A stretch of DNA of 10,288 nt, from NCBI GenBank assembly GCA_030043395.1, contig JASHXW010000484.1, positions 1-10,288 on the forward strand. Reading direction: 5' to 3'. Of this stretch, positions 1 through 6,713 are shown in pieces. Within the stretch, counting starts at the first letter, position 1; each line of letters starts with the position of its first letter. The DNA comes from Streptosporangiaceae bacterium (GTDB lineage Bacteria; Actinomycetota; Actinomycetes; Streptosporangiales; Streptosporangiaceae). The position numbers and the translations under genes are program-made. The notes beneath the pieces are model-generated. The model did not search any database and was not told the origin of the DNA. It saw only the letters and a program-made list of their open reading frames with translations.

Positions 1-52
1 CCAACGTTAGCCTGTCGCCGAGCGCGCCGCGCACGATGCACCGTGACCGCTG

Positions 53-694
53 CTAGGTTCCCGGCGGCAGGAGCACTTTGTTGATGATGTAGACGGTCGC
101 GTTCGAGGTCTTGATGTCACCGCAGATCACCTTGGCGCCGTTGACCTCGTAGGTCGAGCCCGACTTCGACAGGCGCACGGAACTGCCTTCCATGGTCGCG
201 TAGGTGGCGCCGCGCGCGCTGAACTGCGATGGGCTGACCCGGGTGTTGAGCGCGTGATAGCTGACGATCTTCTTCAGGTCGCCTGAGTTACGCAGGTGGA
301 TGAGGTCGGTCTTGGAAAGCGTAGAGAACGACTCGTTCTCCGGGACCATCAGCGTGAAGGCGTGCCGCGCGTTGAGCGTGCCATCCAGTCCGGCAGCACG
401 AACGGCGGCGATGAATACCGACAGGCGCGGATTGCCGGATGCTGCCTGAATCGCATCCTTCGTACTCATTGTGGCCAGGCTGGCCGTGCCATGGCCGGGG
501 ATCATGCTGCAATCCGTGCCGACCGGCGACGACGTCGGCGTCGGCGTAGCGCTAGCCGGCCTGGGATAGGACGTGTGGGTGCCGATGGCTTTCGCGCTCG
601 TCGTGTTCGAGGTGCCGCAAGCTGCCAGCGTCAGGGCAAGTCCGGCTGCGCAGCCGGCGGCCACGCAGAGTCTGCTAATCCGAAGCGAGATCAT
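53..694 (-). CDS. FAS1 (fasciclin) domain lipoprotein, MPT83/MPT70-like
   Basis: Predicted surface lipoprotein of 213 aa. The first 26 residues form a signal peptide ending in a lipobox (LAAC, Cys26), followed by a Pro/Thr/Ser-rich linker (about 27-60) and one FAS1 domain (about 75-211). FAS1 blocks are visible: FTLMVPENESF (H1 box), the IVSYHAL segment and the C-terminal NATVYIINKVLLPP (H2-type end). Cys62 and Cys191 sit where MPT70/MPT83 have their cysteine pair, and the stretch around Cys191 (AKVICGDIKTSNATVY) closely resembles MPT83 as I remember it. I chose ATG 694 because GGGAG lies 6 bases upstream and the lipobox is then at a normal distance. An in-frame GTG at 736 would add an unnatural leader. 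It is the third gene after sigK and rskA, 77 bp behind rskA, which matches MPT70/83 being SigK targets in mycobacteria. FAS1 domains mediate adhesion or protein contacts; the ligand here is unknown. Confidence 0.9.
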   Translation of the reverse strand: MISLRISRLCVAAGCAAGLALTLAACGTSNTTSAKAIGTHTSYPRPASATPTPTSSPVGTDCSMIPGHGTASLATMSTKDAIQAASGNPRLSVFIAAVRAAGLDGTLNARHAFTLMVPENESFSTLSKTDLIHLRNSGDLKKIVSYHALNTRVSPSQFSARGATYATMEGSSVRLSKSGSTYEVNGAKVICGDIKTSNATVYIINKVLLPPGT

Positions 695-771
695 GGCGAG
701 CTCCCGCAGGTGACCGGTTTGGAAAGTCGTCTTCACTACCTTCCCGGCAACGCTGCGCGGCAGACCGGTCT

Positions 772-1527
772 TCAGGGTCGGCTATTCGGTCCGATCAGGA
801 CAAGCATGGCCGATGTCGGGCGCGGCGATCCGCTGGCCGGCTCGATCGTCAGGCCGATCTTGTCGCCTCGCGTCACCTGGACAAGAAGCGCAGGTCCGGC
901 CATGCCCCGCCTTGTCCGCAGCATCCCGGCTGGCCGGTCGCCGCGTGGCCCCATCAGCCAGAGCTCATAGCGCTCGGCGGCGGGCAGCGCGGGCAGGTCG
1001 TGCGCCATGAACACGCCCATGTGCTCGTGGTGCGAGATCACGACCGTGGCCATCCCGCCCGAGCTGATCTTGGCGGTCAGCATGACCGCGTCGCTGGCCT
1101 TGAGCACGGACGTGATCATGTGACCTTGCTGCGGGGCCGGCGAGCCGCGCCCGACCAGGACCACCCCGACCGCGCCGGCGATGGCGACCAGCGCAGCGGC
1201 AAGCGCGAGTCGGGGGAACGTCAGCCATGACCGGATGTGGACGGCCCGCCGGCCGTCACTCTTCCCGTTTGCTCCATTTTGCAGAACGGGACCAACCTGG
1301 CTAATGCGCGATGCGGCCTGGATCGTCTGGTCGCGCAGGTCAGGTCGTGGCCGCAGGGCGGCCGCCGTGCCGAGCCGGGACGCCGCCTCACGCAGTTCCC
1401 TGACGTCCTGGCGGCACTCGGCGCAGTCGGCGAGGTGCGCGGCGAACCTGGCGCGCTCGTCCGGCCCGACAGCGTCGAGCACGTACGCTCCGGCCAGGGT
1501 GTGCAGGTCAGGGTCGCTGGACGTCAT
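772..1527 (-). CDS. rskA: Anti-sigma-K factor RskA
   Basis: Membrane anti-sigma factor, 251 aa, predicted to hold SigK inactive at the membrane. The cytoplasmic N-terminal part (1-100) contains the zinc-anti-sigma motif HLADCAEC, that is His31-x3-Cys35-x2-Cys38. One transmembrane helix follows (about 106-126, Leu/Ala/Val-rich), then an extracytoplasmic RskA C-terminal domain (about 130-251) with ERYELWLMGP and a run of beta-strand-like segments. The frame stays open far upstream to 1980, but that part is the antisense-like shadow of sigK. The start is ATG 1527, overlapping the sigK stop as TGATG, which implies translational coupling; an adjacent GTG at 1530 is the only close alternative. In M. 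tuberculosis RskA is released by regulated proteolysis involving Rip1; whether that happens here is inference. Confidence 0.92.
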   Translation of the reverse strand: MTSSDPDLHTLAGAYVLDAVGPDERARFAAHLADCAECRQDVRELREAASRLGTAAALRPRPDLRDQTIQAASRISQVGPVLQNGANGKSDGRRAVHIRSWLTFPRLALAAALVAIAGAVGVVLVGRGSPAPQQGHMITSVLKASDAVMLTAKISSGGMATVVISHHEHMGVFMAHDLPALPAAERYELWLMGPRGDRPAGMLRTRRGMAGPALLVQVTRGDKIGLTIEPASGSPRPTSAMLVLIGPNSRP

Positions 1528-2126
1528 CACTGCACCCCCAGGCAATCGCGGAGCCTGATCAGCCCGTCGCGCATTCGGGTCTTGACCGTGCCAGCGGGCA
1601 CGCCAAGCAGCTCGGCGACCTCGCGGTAGGTGTAGCCGCCGTAATAGGCGAGCCTCACGCACTCCTGCTGGAGCTCGGTCAGCGAGGTAAGGCAGCGCTG
1701 GACTCGCTCCCTGTCCAGGCTCGCCTCGACGGCCTCCGCCACCTCGTCGTAGTCGATCACCGCGACAGCCGAACGCAGCTCCCTGGTGACATGGCTGCGC
1801 TCGGAACGCACCCGGTCCACGGCGCGGCGGTGGGCGAGCGTCATGACCCAGCTCGTGCCGGAGCCAAGCGCCGGGTCGAACCTGCTGGCCGTTCGCCAGA
1901 TCTCGAGCAGGACCTCCTGCATGACCTCCTCGGCCTGAGCGGGATCGCGCAGTACCTTCCGCGCGACCCCGAGCACCCATCCGGAGGCTAGGTCGTAGAG
2001 CGCCTCGTAGGCGCGGTCGTCGCCGCGCGCCACGGCGGGCAGCAGGTCGTCCAGCCTGGCCGCCCCCGCGCGCGGCCGCGGACCGCTGTCCGGACCCGCG
2101 AGGAAGTCACCGTCGGTCATGCCCAC
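1527..2126 (-). CDS. sigK: ECF RNA polymerase sigma factor SigK
   Basis: ECF sigma factor, 199 aa. Region 2 spans about 35-108 (DPAQAEEVMQEVLLEIW, then AHRRAVDRVRS) and region 4 about 140-195, with the HTH around YTYREVAELLGVPAGTVKTR. The C-terminal half matches M. tuberculosis SigK as I recall it: AYYGG-TY, SRMRD-like TRMRDGL, and a C-terminal Cys four residues before the end. Cys145 and Cys195 are 50 residues apart, the same spacing as the Cys133-Cys183 redox pair reported for M. tuberculosis SigK; Cys156 is also shared. The start is taken as GTG 2126 because a promoter-like ACGAAT lies 7 bases upstream, implying a leaderless mRNA; ATG 2120 is the alternative and neither has a good ribosome binding site. 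It is the first gene of sigK-rskA and probably of the FAS1 lipoprotein gene. Confidence 0.93.
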   Translation of the reverse strand: MGMTDGDFLAGPDSGPRPRAGAARLDDLLPAVARGDDRAYEALYDLASGWVLGVARKVLRDPAQAEEVMQEVLLEIWRTASRFDPALGSGTSWVMTLAHRRAVDRVRSERSHVTRELRSAVAVIDYDEVAEAVEASLDRERVQRCLTSLTELQQECVRLAYYGGYTYREVAELLGVPAGTVKTRMRDGLIRLRDCLGVQ

Positions 2127-2133
2127 ATAACCT

Positions 2134-2161
2134 ATTCGTCACCGAGGGGACTGTGGCTTGG
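2134..2161 (-). promoter_or_regulatory. Candidate SigK-type promoter of sigK-rskA
   Basis: On the minus strand, CCAAGCC (2161-2155), a 15-base spacer and ACGAAT (2139-2134) are followed after 7 bases by GTG 2126. The M. tuberculosis SigK consensus, from memory, is CCATCC about 16-17 bases before CCGAAT. The fit is 5/6 in the -10 and partial in the -35. The opposite promoter has the same layout, so autoregulation is likely. The assignment is inference. Confidence 0.55.
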
Positions 2162-2177
2162 CCCGCACCGGTATGGC

Positions 2178-2206
2178 CCAATCCGCGACCCTGTGCTGAT
2201 ACGAAT
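2178..2206 (+). promoter_or_regulatory. Candidate SigK-type promoter of the molybdopterin oxidoreductase gene
   Basis: CCAATCC (2178-2184), a 16-base spacer and ACGAAT (2201-2206) are followed after 7 bases by GTG 2214. The -35 differs from the sigK-side copy at one of seven bases, and the -10 is identical. With transcription starting 7-8 bases after the -10, the mRNA would begin at GTG 2214 (leaderless), and the in-frame ATG 2205, lying inside the -10, could not be used. Confidence 0.55.
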
Positions 2207-2213
2207 GACAAGT

Positions 2214-3746
2214 GTGATCCGTGTTACGCGCGCGCACTTGCGCGGCATCATGGCCGGGCTGCTGGCAGGCACGACCGGCGTGACCGTTGGCTTCCTGGTC
2301 GCCGGCTTCACCGGGCTGATCGGGTCGCCGGTCGTCGCCGTGGCCGAGATGATGATCGACCTCAGCCCGCCGGCGGTCAAGAACTTCGCCATCAGCGAAT
2401 TCGGCCCCGACGACAAGCTCGTGCTGCAGATCGGCGTGGTCGTCGTGCTCGGCCTGTTCTGCGGCGCCATCGGGATTCTCGCCCTGCGAGGCATCGGCCG
2501 CGGCCTAGTCGGGATTGGCGTCTTCGCGGTGGTCGGAGTGATCGCTGCGGCAACCAGGCCCACCGCGGGTCCGGTCGACGTGCTGCCGACGCTGGTCGGG
2601 TCGGGAGCCGCGGCGCTGACCCTCGTCCTGCTGACCCGCGCGGCTCGGCCGTCGGCCGAGAAGGAGCAGGTCAGCGCGCCCAGCAGGCGCCAGTTCGTGA
2701 GCTGGAGCGCGACGGCCGCGGGCGCGGCTGCCGTCGCCTACCTCGGCGGCAGGTTGCTGAGCGAGGGAGAGAGCGTCCAGGCGGCCATCTCCTCGATGAA
2801 GCTCCCAGCGGCCACGCGGCCGGTGCCGCCACTGCCCGATGGCTGCAACCTGCGCATTCCCGGCCTTGGCCCGTTCATCACGCCGAACGGGCAGTTCTAC
2901 CGCGTCGATACCGCGATCGTGATCCCGCAGATTCCCCCGTCGAGCTGGCAGCTTCGCATCCACGGGATGGTGGACAGGCCGCTCACGCTGAGCTACGACG
3001 ACCTGATCAGGCAGCCGCTGATCGAGGACTACCTGACCCTAACCTGCGTGTCGAATCCGGTGGGCGGGCCCTACATCAGCACCGCGAAGTTCCTGGGCAC
3101 GAGCCTCGGCGCGCTGCTGCGCAAGGCGGGCATCCAGGCGGGCGCCGACCAGTTGTTCTGCACCTCGTTCGACGGGTTCACTTCAGGGACGCCGGTGCAG
3201 ACGGCGATGGACGGCAGGGACGCGATGCTCGCCATCGGGATGAACGGCAAGCCGTTGCCCACGGCGCATGGCTTCCCCGTGCGCACCGTGGTCCCTGGCC
3301 TGTACGGGTACGTGTCGGCGTGCAAGTGGATCGTGGACATCGAGGTGACCACGTATGCCAAGAACGTGGCGTACTGGGCGCAGCGCGGCTGGTCGGACCA
3401 GGCACCGATCAAGACCGAGTCGCGAATCGACGTGCCGTCGGGCGCCTCGGCCATCAGCCAGGGCCCGACGAAGATCGCCGGGGTGGCATGGGCCCAGCAC
3501 AAGGGCATCGACGCCGTCCACGTCCGGGTGGACCGGGGACCGTGGCGCCAGGCCACCCTCGCCGCAGTGCCAGGGATCGACACCTGGCGGCAGTGGGTGA
3601 TCCCCTGGGACGCGACCCCGGGAGCGCACCTGATCGAGGCGAGGGCCACAGACGCGACCGGGTACACCCAGACCAGCCTGATCGAGCCGCCTGAGCCGAA
3701 CGGGGCTTCCGGCTACCCGCAGGTGAGTGTCCAGGTCACTGCGTAG
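2214..3746 (+). CDS. Membrane-anchored molybdopterin-dependent oxidoreductase (sulfite-oxidase fold)
   Basis: About 510 aa from GTG 2214. The N-terminal third is a membrane region with about four hydrophobic helices (roughly residues 12-38, 69-91, 95-113 and 125-142). A twin-arginine-like SRRQFV (about 157-162) precedes a further hydrophobic stretch, so the catalytic part is probably placed outside the membrane by Tat. The oxidoreductase molybdopterin domain (about 220-390) contains TLTCVSNPVGG, whose Cys278 is the expected molybdenum ligand, and the later YGYVSACKWI segment typical of the family. The C-terminal part (about 395-510; VHVRVDRGPW, WQ/RQWVIPWDA) is the Mo-co dimerisation, Ig-like domain. 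The substrate cannot be read from the sequence. No Shine-Dalgarno is seen at any start; GTG 2193, ATG 2205 and ATG 2250 are alternatives, and 2214 is preferred because of the promoter spacing. The gene diverges from sigK, so it is a probable SigK target. Confidence 0.88.
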   Translation: MIRVTRAHLRGIMAGLLAGTTGVTVGFLVAGFTGLIGSPVVAVAEMMIDLSPPAVKNFAISEFGPDDKLVLQIGVVVVLGLFCGAIGILALRGIGRGLVGIGVFAVVGVIAAATRPTAGPVDVLPTLVGSGAAALTLVLLTRAARPSAEKEQVSAPSRRQFVSWSATAAGAAAVAYLGGRLLSEGESVQAAISSMKLPAATRPVPPLPDGCNLRIPGLGPFITPNGQFYRVDTAIVIPQIPPSSWQLRIHGMVDRPLTLSYDDLIRQPLIEDYLTLTCVSNPVGGPYISTAKFLGTSLGALLRKAGIQAGADQLFCTSFDGFTSGTPVQTAMDGRDAMLAIGMNGKPLPTAHGFPVRTVVPGLYGYVSACKWIVDIEVTTYAKNVAYWAQRGWSDQAPIKTESRIDVPSGASAISQGPTKIAGVAWAQHKGIDAVHVRVDRGPWRQATLAAVPGIDTWRQWVIPWDATPGAHLIEARATDATGYTQTSLIEPPEPNGASGYPQVSVQVTA

Positions 3747-3760
3747 GCTACGGTCGGCTG

Positions 3761-4381
3761 GTGGCCGACCAGACCTTTGACGCGGTGGTGTTCGACATCG
3801 GGGGCGTCCTGCTTGACTGGAATCCCAGGCACCTGTACCGGCAGCTGTTCACCAACCCCGACCAGATGGAGGACTTCCTCGGCCGGATCTGCACGCCGCA
3901 GTGGCACCTGTCCCACGACAAGGGCGCGAGCATCGAGCCATCCTGCCGCGTGCTCGCCGCGCGGCACCCGGAGCACGCGGAACTGATCATGGCCTGGGCG
4001 CATCGCGGGGAGGAGATGATCGCGGGTCAGTACGAGGACGCCATCACCGTCCTGGGCGAGGTGAAGGCGGCTGGAGTGCCCTGCTTCGCGCTGAGCAACA
4101 TGGAGGCGGAGACCTTCCCCGCGCGCCAGGCGAGGTACCCGTTCTTCGGCCTGTTCGACGGATGCGTGATCTCGGGCCTGGAGGGCGTCGCCAAGCCGGA
4201 CCGTCGGATCTTCCAGATCCTGCTGTCCCGGTACGACCTGCGCCCGGAGGCGACCCTCTTCATCGACGACACCGCCGCCAACGTGAGGGCGGCCAGCGAG
4301 CTCGGCATCCGCGCGGTCCGCTACAGCGGCGCGAGCCAGCTGCGGGCGGATCTGCGGGATGCCGGGCTCGCGATGGCGTGA
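3761..4381 (+). CDS. HAD-superfamily hydrolase, subfamily IA
   Basis: Soluble phosphatase-like protein of 206 aa. Motif I is VFDIGGVLLDW with nucleophile Asp12; the second Asp of DxD is Gly14, as in YihX-type HAD proteins (DLGN). Motif II is LSN with Ser112, motif III Lys145 in AKPDRRIF, and motif IV the acidic pair Asp159-Asp160 in LFIDDTAANV. The helical cap lies between about 20 and 100. The length and motif order are normal for a small-molecule phosphatase acting on sugar phosphates or similar compounds; the substrate is unknown. The start is GTG 3761, 14 bases after the stop of the molybdopterin oxidoreductase, so the two are probably co-transcribed. It converges on the secreted-protein gene with a gap of only 16 bp and no convincing terminator. 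Confidence 0.9.
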   Translation: MADQTFDAVVFDIGGVLLDWNPRHLYRQLFTNPDQMEDFLGRICTPQWHLSHDKGASIEPSCRVLAARHPEHAELIMAWAHRGEEMIAGQYEDAITVLGEVKAAGVPCFALSNMEAETFPARQARYPFFGLFDGCVISGLEGVAKPDRRIFQILLSRYDLRPEATLFIDDTAANVRAASELGIRAVRYSGASQLRADLRDAGLAMA

Positions 4382-4397
4382 GCGGCGGGCTAGCAGC

Positions 4398-4844
4398 TCA
4401 CTTCGGGCAGGCGCTGGTCGAGACCTTCGCGACCCTGAACCCGGCCACGCCGTTGCCATTCACGCTCGTGCCGCTGTCGCCGGAGAACGTGTAGAGCCGC
4501 GCGTGGCGGTAGGTGACCTGCAGGCTGTGACCGAACGACGCCGTGCCCAGGCACTTGGTTCCCTCAGGGACTGAGGTGCCCTTGGGCATCACCAGCGGCG
4601 GCCATGCGGTCAGGCACGAGCCCTTGCACGTCCCCTTCGGGAGGATGTAGAGGCTGCGCCCGTTCGTCTTGGCGAGCATCTTGCCGAACGGCTTCCTGTC
4701 GACCACCTTGACGACGGTGGCCTTCTTGCCGGCCACCGGAGCGGCCTGAGCGGCGGACAGGCTCACCGCGGTCGCGGTGAGCCCGCCTATCGCTACGATC
4801 ACCGCGGCCGCGCGTGCCGCCCAGATGGTGTTGAGTCTGGCCAA
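4398..4844 (-). CDS. Secreted repeat protein, COG4315/PF03640 type
   Basis: Exported protein of 148 aa with a signal peptide (about 1-34; basic start, Ala/Val-rich core, cleavage likely after AQA). Two copies of the family repeat follow: GRSLYILPKG...CLTAWPPL (about 62-86) and ARLYTFSGD...VNGNGVAGFRVAKV (about 115-141). These match the conserved Tyr-x-aromatic and WPP pattern of COG4315 proteins, whose function is unknown. Four cysteines lie in the mature part (two in CKGSC, one in TKC and one in ACPK), so disulfides are possible. There is no lipobox Cys, unlike many relatives. I chose TTG 4844 because AAGGGG lies 7 bases upstream and a clean signal peptide results; the longer GTG 4892 start has no ribosome binding site and adds a poor leader. 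Its neighbours do not reveal its role. Confidence 0.8.
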   Translation of the reverse strand: MARLNTIWAARAAAVIVAIGGLTATAVSLSAAQAAPVAGKKATVVKVVDRKPFGKMLAKTNGRSLYILPKGTCKGSCLTAWPPLVMPKGTSVPEGTKCLGTASFGHSLQVTYRHARLYTFSGDSGTSVNGNGVAGFRVAKVSTSACPK

Positions 4845-4950
4845 TGCTGTGCCCCTTACGTGAGTTGTTGCCGTCAGCCGATGACACGTCACGGAGGTCC
4901 CAGCGGTTCATGCAATGCCGAACGGCTCAGTCGATTCTGTTCAGCGCCAT

Positions 4951-5628
4951 TTACAGCAGCTGATCACGGACCTGCCCGTACATGTACGCGCCGAGCCAGC
5001 GGCCCATTTCGTCGAACAGCCTCCTGCGCTGGGTGAGCGCCGCATTCAGGCCGCCGTCTGGGGCCTCGTCTAGGTGGAGCCATGTCACGTGCTGGCCGAG
5101 GCTGATCGTGTCGCGGCTCCGGCGCAGCCCGCGCTGCCGTGCGATAACCAGCACCGGGCATGCGATGGACAGGCCGCCGCGGGCGGGCCGGCCGAAGACC
5201 GGGTCGGACAGGATGAGCGCTTCGGCTCCCTCTCGCTCGTGGCACCACATGGCGGCTGCAGTAGCGGCCGACTGCTCGGCGCTGAGAATGATCGCGTCGA
5301 TGCCATCCTCCCGCCGCATGTGCAGGCGGGCGGCGTCCAGGGCCGCCAGGCTACCGGGCGCCTGCCGCGCGCCGCGGCGCCGCGAGTCCGGCGACTCGGC
5401 CAGGTCCACGTCCATGCTGTAGAAGTGGAAACCGCGCTCGTTGTACCAGGTGACCAGGTCGGGCGGGGGGAACGAGCTGCTCATGTCGCGCAAGTGCAGA
5501 ACGGCGCGCCGGCTTGGCCGCGCCGAGCGCCGCAGGAAGACCGCCGACGACGGGCAGTCCGCGCTCGCTGGGAGCGCGACAGCCTCGTACTCGCCCGCGG
5601 TCTGGCTCAGCTCGATCATCAGGCCCAT
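4951..5628 (-). CDS. Alpha/beta-hydrolase-like protein with degenerate catalytic site
   Basis: A 225-aa protein with the outline of a short alpha/beta hydrolase related to S33-type lysophospholipase-like proteins. A first core strand AVLHLRDMS (about 42-50) is followed by ERGFHFYSMDVDLAES (64-79), which corresponds to the usual 'G-(Y/F)-D-F-Y-A-x-D-x-R-x-x-G-x-S'. The strand before the nucleophile, DAIILSAEQSA (111-121), stands where family members have LGHSxGG, so Glu118 replaces the catalytic serine. A later strand, CPVLVIARQRG, and His182 or His185 near the end complete the fold. Hydrolase activity is therefore doubtful. The start is ATG 5628, with GGGGAG only about 3 bases upstream; ATG 5619 is possible at a spacing of 12. 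It is divergent from udh across 251 bp and followed by the secreted-protein gene after about 106 bp. Confidence 0.72.
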   Translation of the reverse strand: MGLMIELSQTAGEYEAVALPASADCPSSAVFLRRSARPSRRAVLHLRDMSSSFPPPDLVTWYNERGFHFYSMDVDLAESPDSRRRGARQAPGSLAALDAARLHMRREDGIDAIILSAEQSAATAAAMWCHEREGAEALILSDPVFGRPARGGLSIACPVLVIARQRGLRRSRDTISLGQHVTWLHLDEAPDGGLNAALTQRRRLFDEMGRWLGAYMYGQVRDQLL

Positions 5629-5680
5629 TGGCTCCCCGTCCCGCGTTCATCGCGCGGCCGACAGCTGGGGCCATGCGCGG

Positions 5681-5708
5681 ACCGTTACGGTCAGTGTCGC
5701 ACCGTAAC
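5681..5708. promoter_or_regulatory. Candidate operator: repeated ACCGT inverted repeats
   Basis: ACCGTTACGGT (5681-5691) is an 11-bp palindrome. GTTACGGT (5684-5691) pairs again with ACCGTAAC (5701-5708) across 9 bases. Overlapping half-sites of this type suggest a regulator binding site. It lies about 55 bp before the ATG of the degenerate hydrolase gene and about 170 bp before udh, in their shared upstream region. The regulator is not in the window. Confidence 0.35.
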
Positions 5709-5879
5709 CGACCTACGGCAGGATTAACACGCGGACGGATTATGCATGGCGAGAGCCAATTATCGAGCTATTGATCGAATCCTGACCTGACCATAGTTAT
5801 GCCGTTGTAGCGAGCTTTAATCGCTGAAAGCGGCACGGCCCCAGCGCTGGCCGCGGCCCGCACCACTACGCTTGCCCCT

Positions 5880-6713
5880 GTGACCGAGCCCCGCACGGCG
5901 ACGAAAACGGTCCTGATTACCGGGGCTGCCGGGCGTATCGGGAAGATGCTCAGGCCGCGGCTTGCCAGGCCGGACCGGGTGCTTCGGCTGCTGGATATCC
6001 GGCCGCTCGCAGCCGGGCCCGGTGAGGAAGTGGTGACGGCGTCGATCACCGACCTGGCCGCGGTGACGCGGGCATGCGATGGCGTGTCCGCGATGATCCA
6101 CCTCGCTGCGCGGGCCGGCGAGCGGCCGTGGGAGCAGATCGCCGATGTCAACATCCACGGCACCTACGTGGCGTTCGAGGCCGCCCGCAGGGCAGGCGTC
6201 GGGCGTGTCATCTTCGCCTCGTCGAATCACGCCGTCGGATTCACCCCGAAGTCCGCGCTGCCAGCAGCCGACTACGCGTTCCCCGCGCCGGATACCTATT
6301 ACGGCGTATCCAAGGTGACCGGGGAGGCGCTGGCCAGCCTGTATCACCACAGGTACGGAATGGAGGCGATCTGCGTCAGGATCCTGTCCTGCGCTGAGCG
6401 CCCGCCGACGGTCCGAGCGCTGGCCACCTGGCTCTCCCCCGGCGACGCCGGGCGGCTGTTCGAGGCATGCCTGACGGTTCCTGATCCCGGCTACCGCGTC
6501 GTGTACGGAGTGTCGCGCAACACGAGAGGGGGCTGGGTGAGCCTGGACGAGGCCAGGGCCCTGGGCTACGAACCGCATGACGACGCCGAGGCGTATGCCG
6601 AGCAGACGCTGGCCGAGCATGGCGTGCCCGATCCCGATGACCCGGTGTTCGACTACCTCGGTGGCGAGTTCTGCCTGCCCGCCATGAACGTGGACAACCT
6701 GAAGCCGGCATGA
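5880..6713 (+). CDS. udh: Uronate dehydrogenase (NAD-dependent, SDR-type)
   Basis: Cytoplasmic enzyme of 277 aa predicted to oxidise D-glucuronate or D-galacturonate with NAD+ to the aldarolactone. The Rossmann motif GAAGRIG (15-21) is followed by LLDIRPL, where the Asp suits NAD. The active-site block FASSNHAVGF (112-121) and YGVSK (Tyr141, Lys145) come next. The pattern matches Agrobacterium Udh as I remember it: IVFASSNH, LYGVSK, VRI-SC at 167-171, LSTW-like LATWLSP and a GG-F near the C terminus. The length is close to the usual 265-275 aa. The start is GTG 5880; no strong ribosome binding site is seen, and no better start lies nearby. Its stop overlaps the ATG of the next gene by four bases (ATGA), so the two form an operon and the neighbour probably handles the lactone or acid product. 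Confidence 0.88.
   Translation: MTEPRTATKTVLITGAAGRIGKMLRPRLARPDRVLRLLDIRPLAAGPGEEVVTASITDLAAVTRACDGVSAMIHLAARAGERPWEQIADVNIHGTYVAFEAARRAGVGRVIFASSNHAVGFTPKSALPAADYAFPAPDTYYGVSKVTGEALASLYHHRYGMEAICVRILSCAERPPTVRALATWLSPGDAGRLFEACLTVPDPGYRVVYGVSRNTRGGWVSLDEARALGYEPHDDAEAYAEQTLAEHGVPDPDDPVFDYLGGEFCLPAMNVDNLKPA

Noticed and set aside
712..769. Two GACCGGT copies 51 bp apart before the FAS1 gene
   Set aside because: A 7-mer repeat in GC-rich DNA is weak evidence and no promoter-like context is seen.
1531..1980. N-terminal extension of the rskA frame by about 150 codons
   Set aside because: It lies antisense-frame over sigK, is Arg/Gly-rich nonsense, and the TGATG overlap at 1527 gives a natural start.
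2140..2176. Alternative -35 CCATAC for the sigK promoter
   Set aside because: It lies 31 bases from ACGAAT, too far for a sigma factor; CCAAGCC fits better.
3071..3667. Minus-strand frame of 198 codons
   Set aside because: Antisense to the conserved Mo-binding domain; no recognisable motif.
2153..3694. Plus-strand frame of 513 codons overlapping the oxidoreductase
   Set aside because: Arg/Ala/Gly-rich shadow in another frame of the same DNA; it has none of the family motifs seen in the true frame.
5771..5799. Sigma-70-like promoter TTGATC-N17-TAGTTA before udh
   Set aside because: Only a 4/6 match in the -35 and a poor -10; in an AT-richer patch such matches arise by chance.
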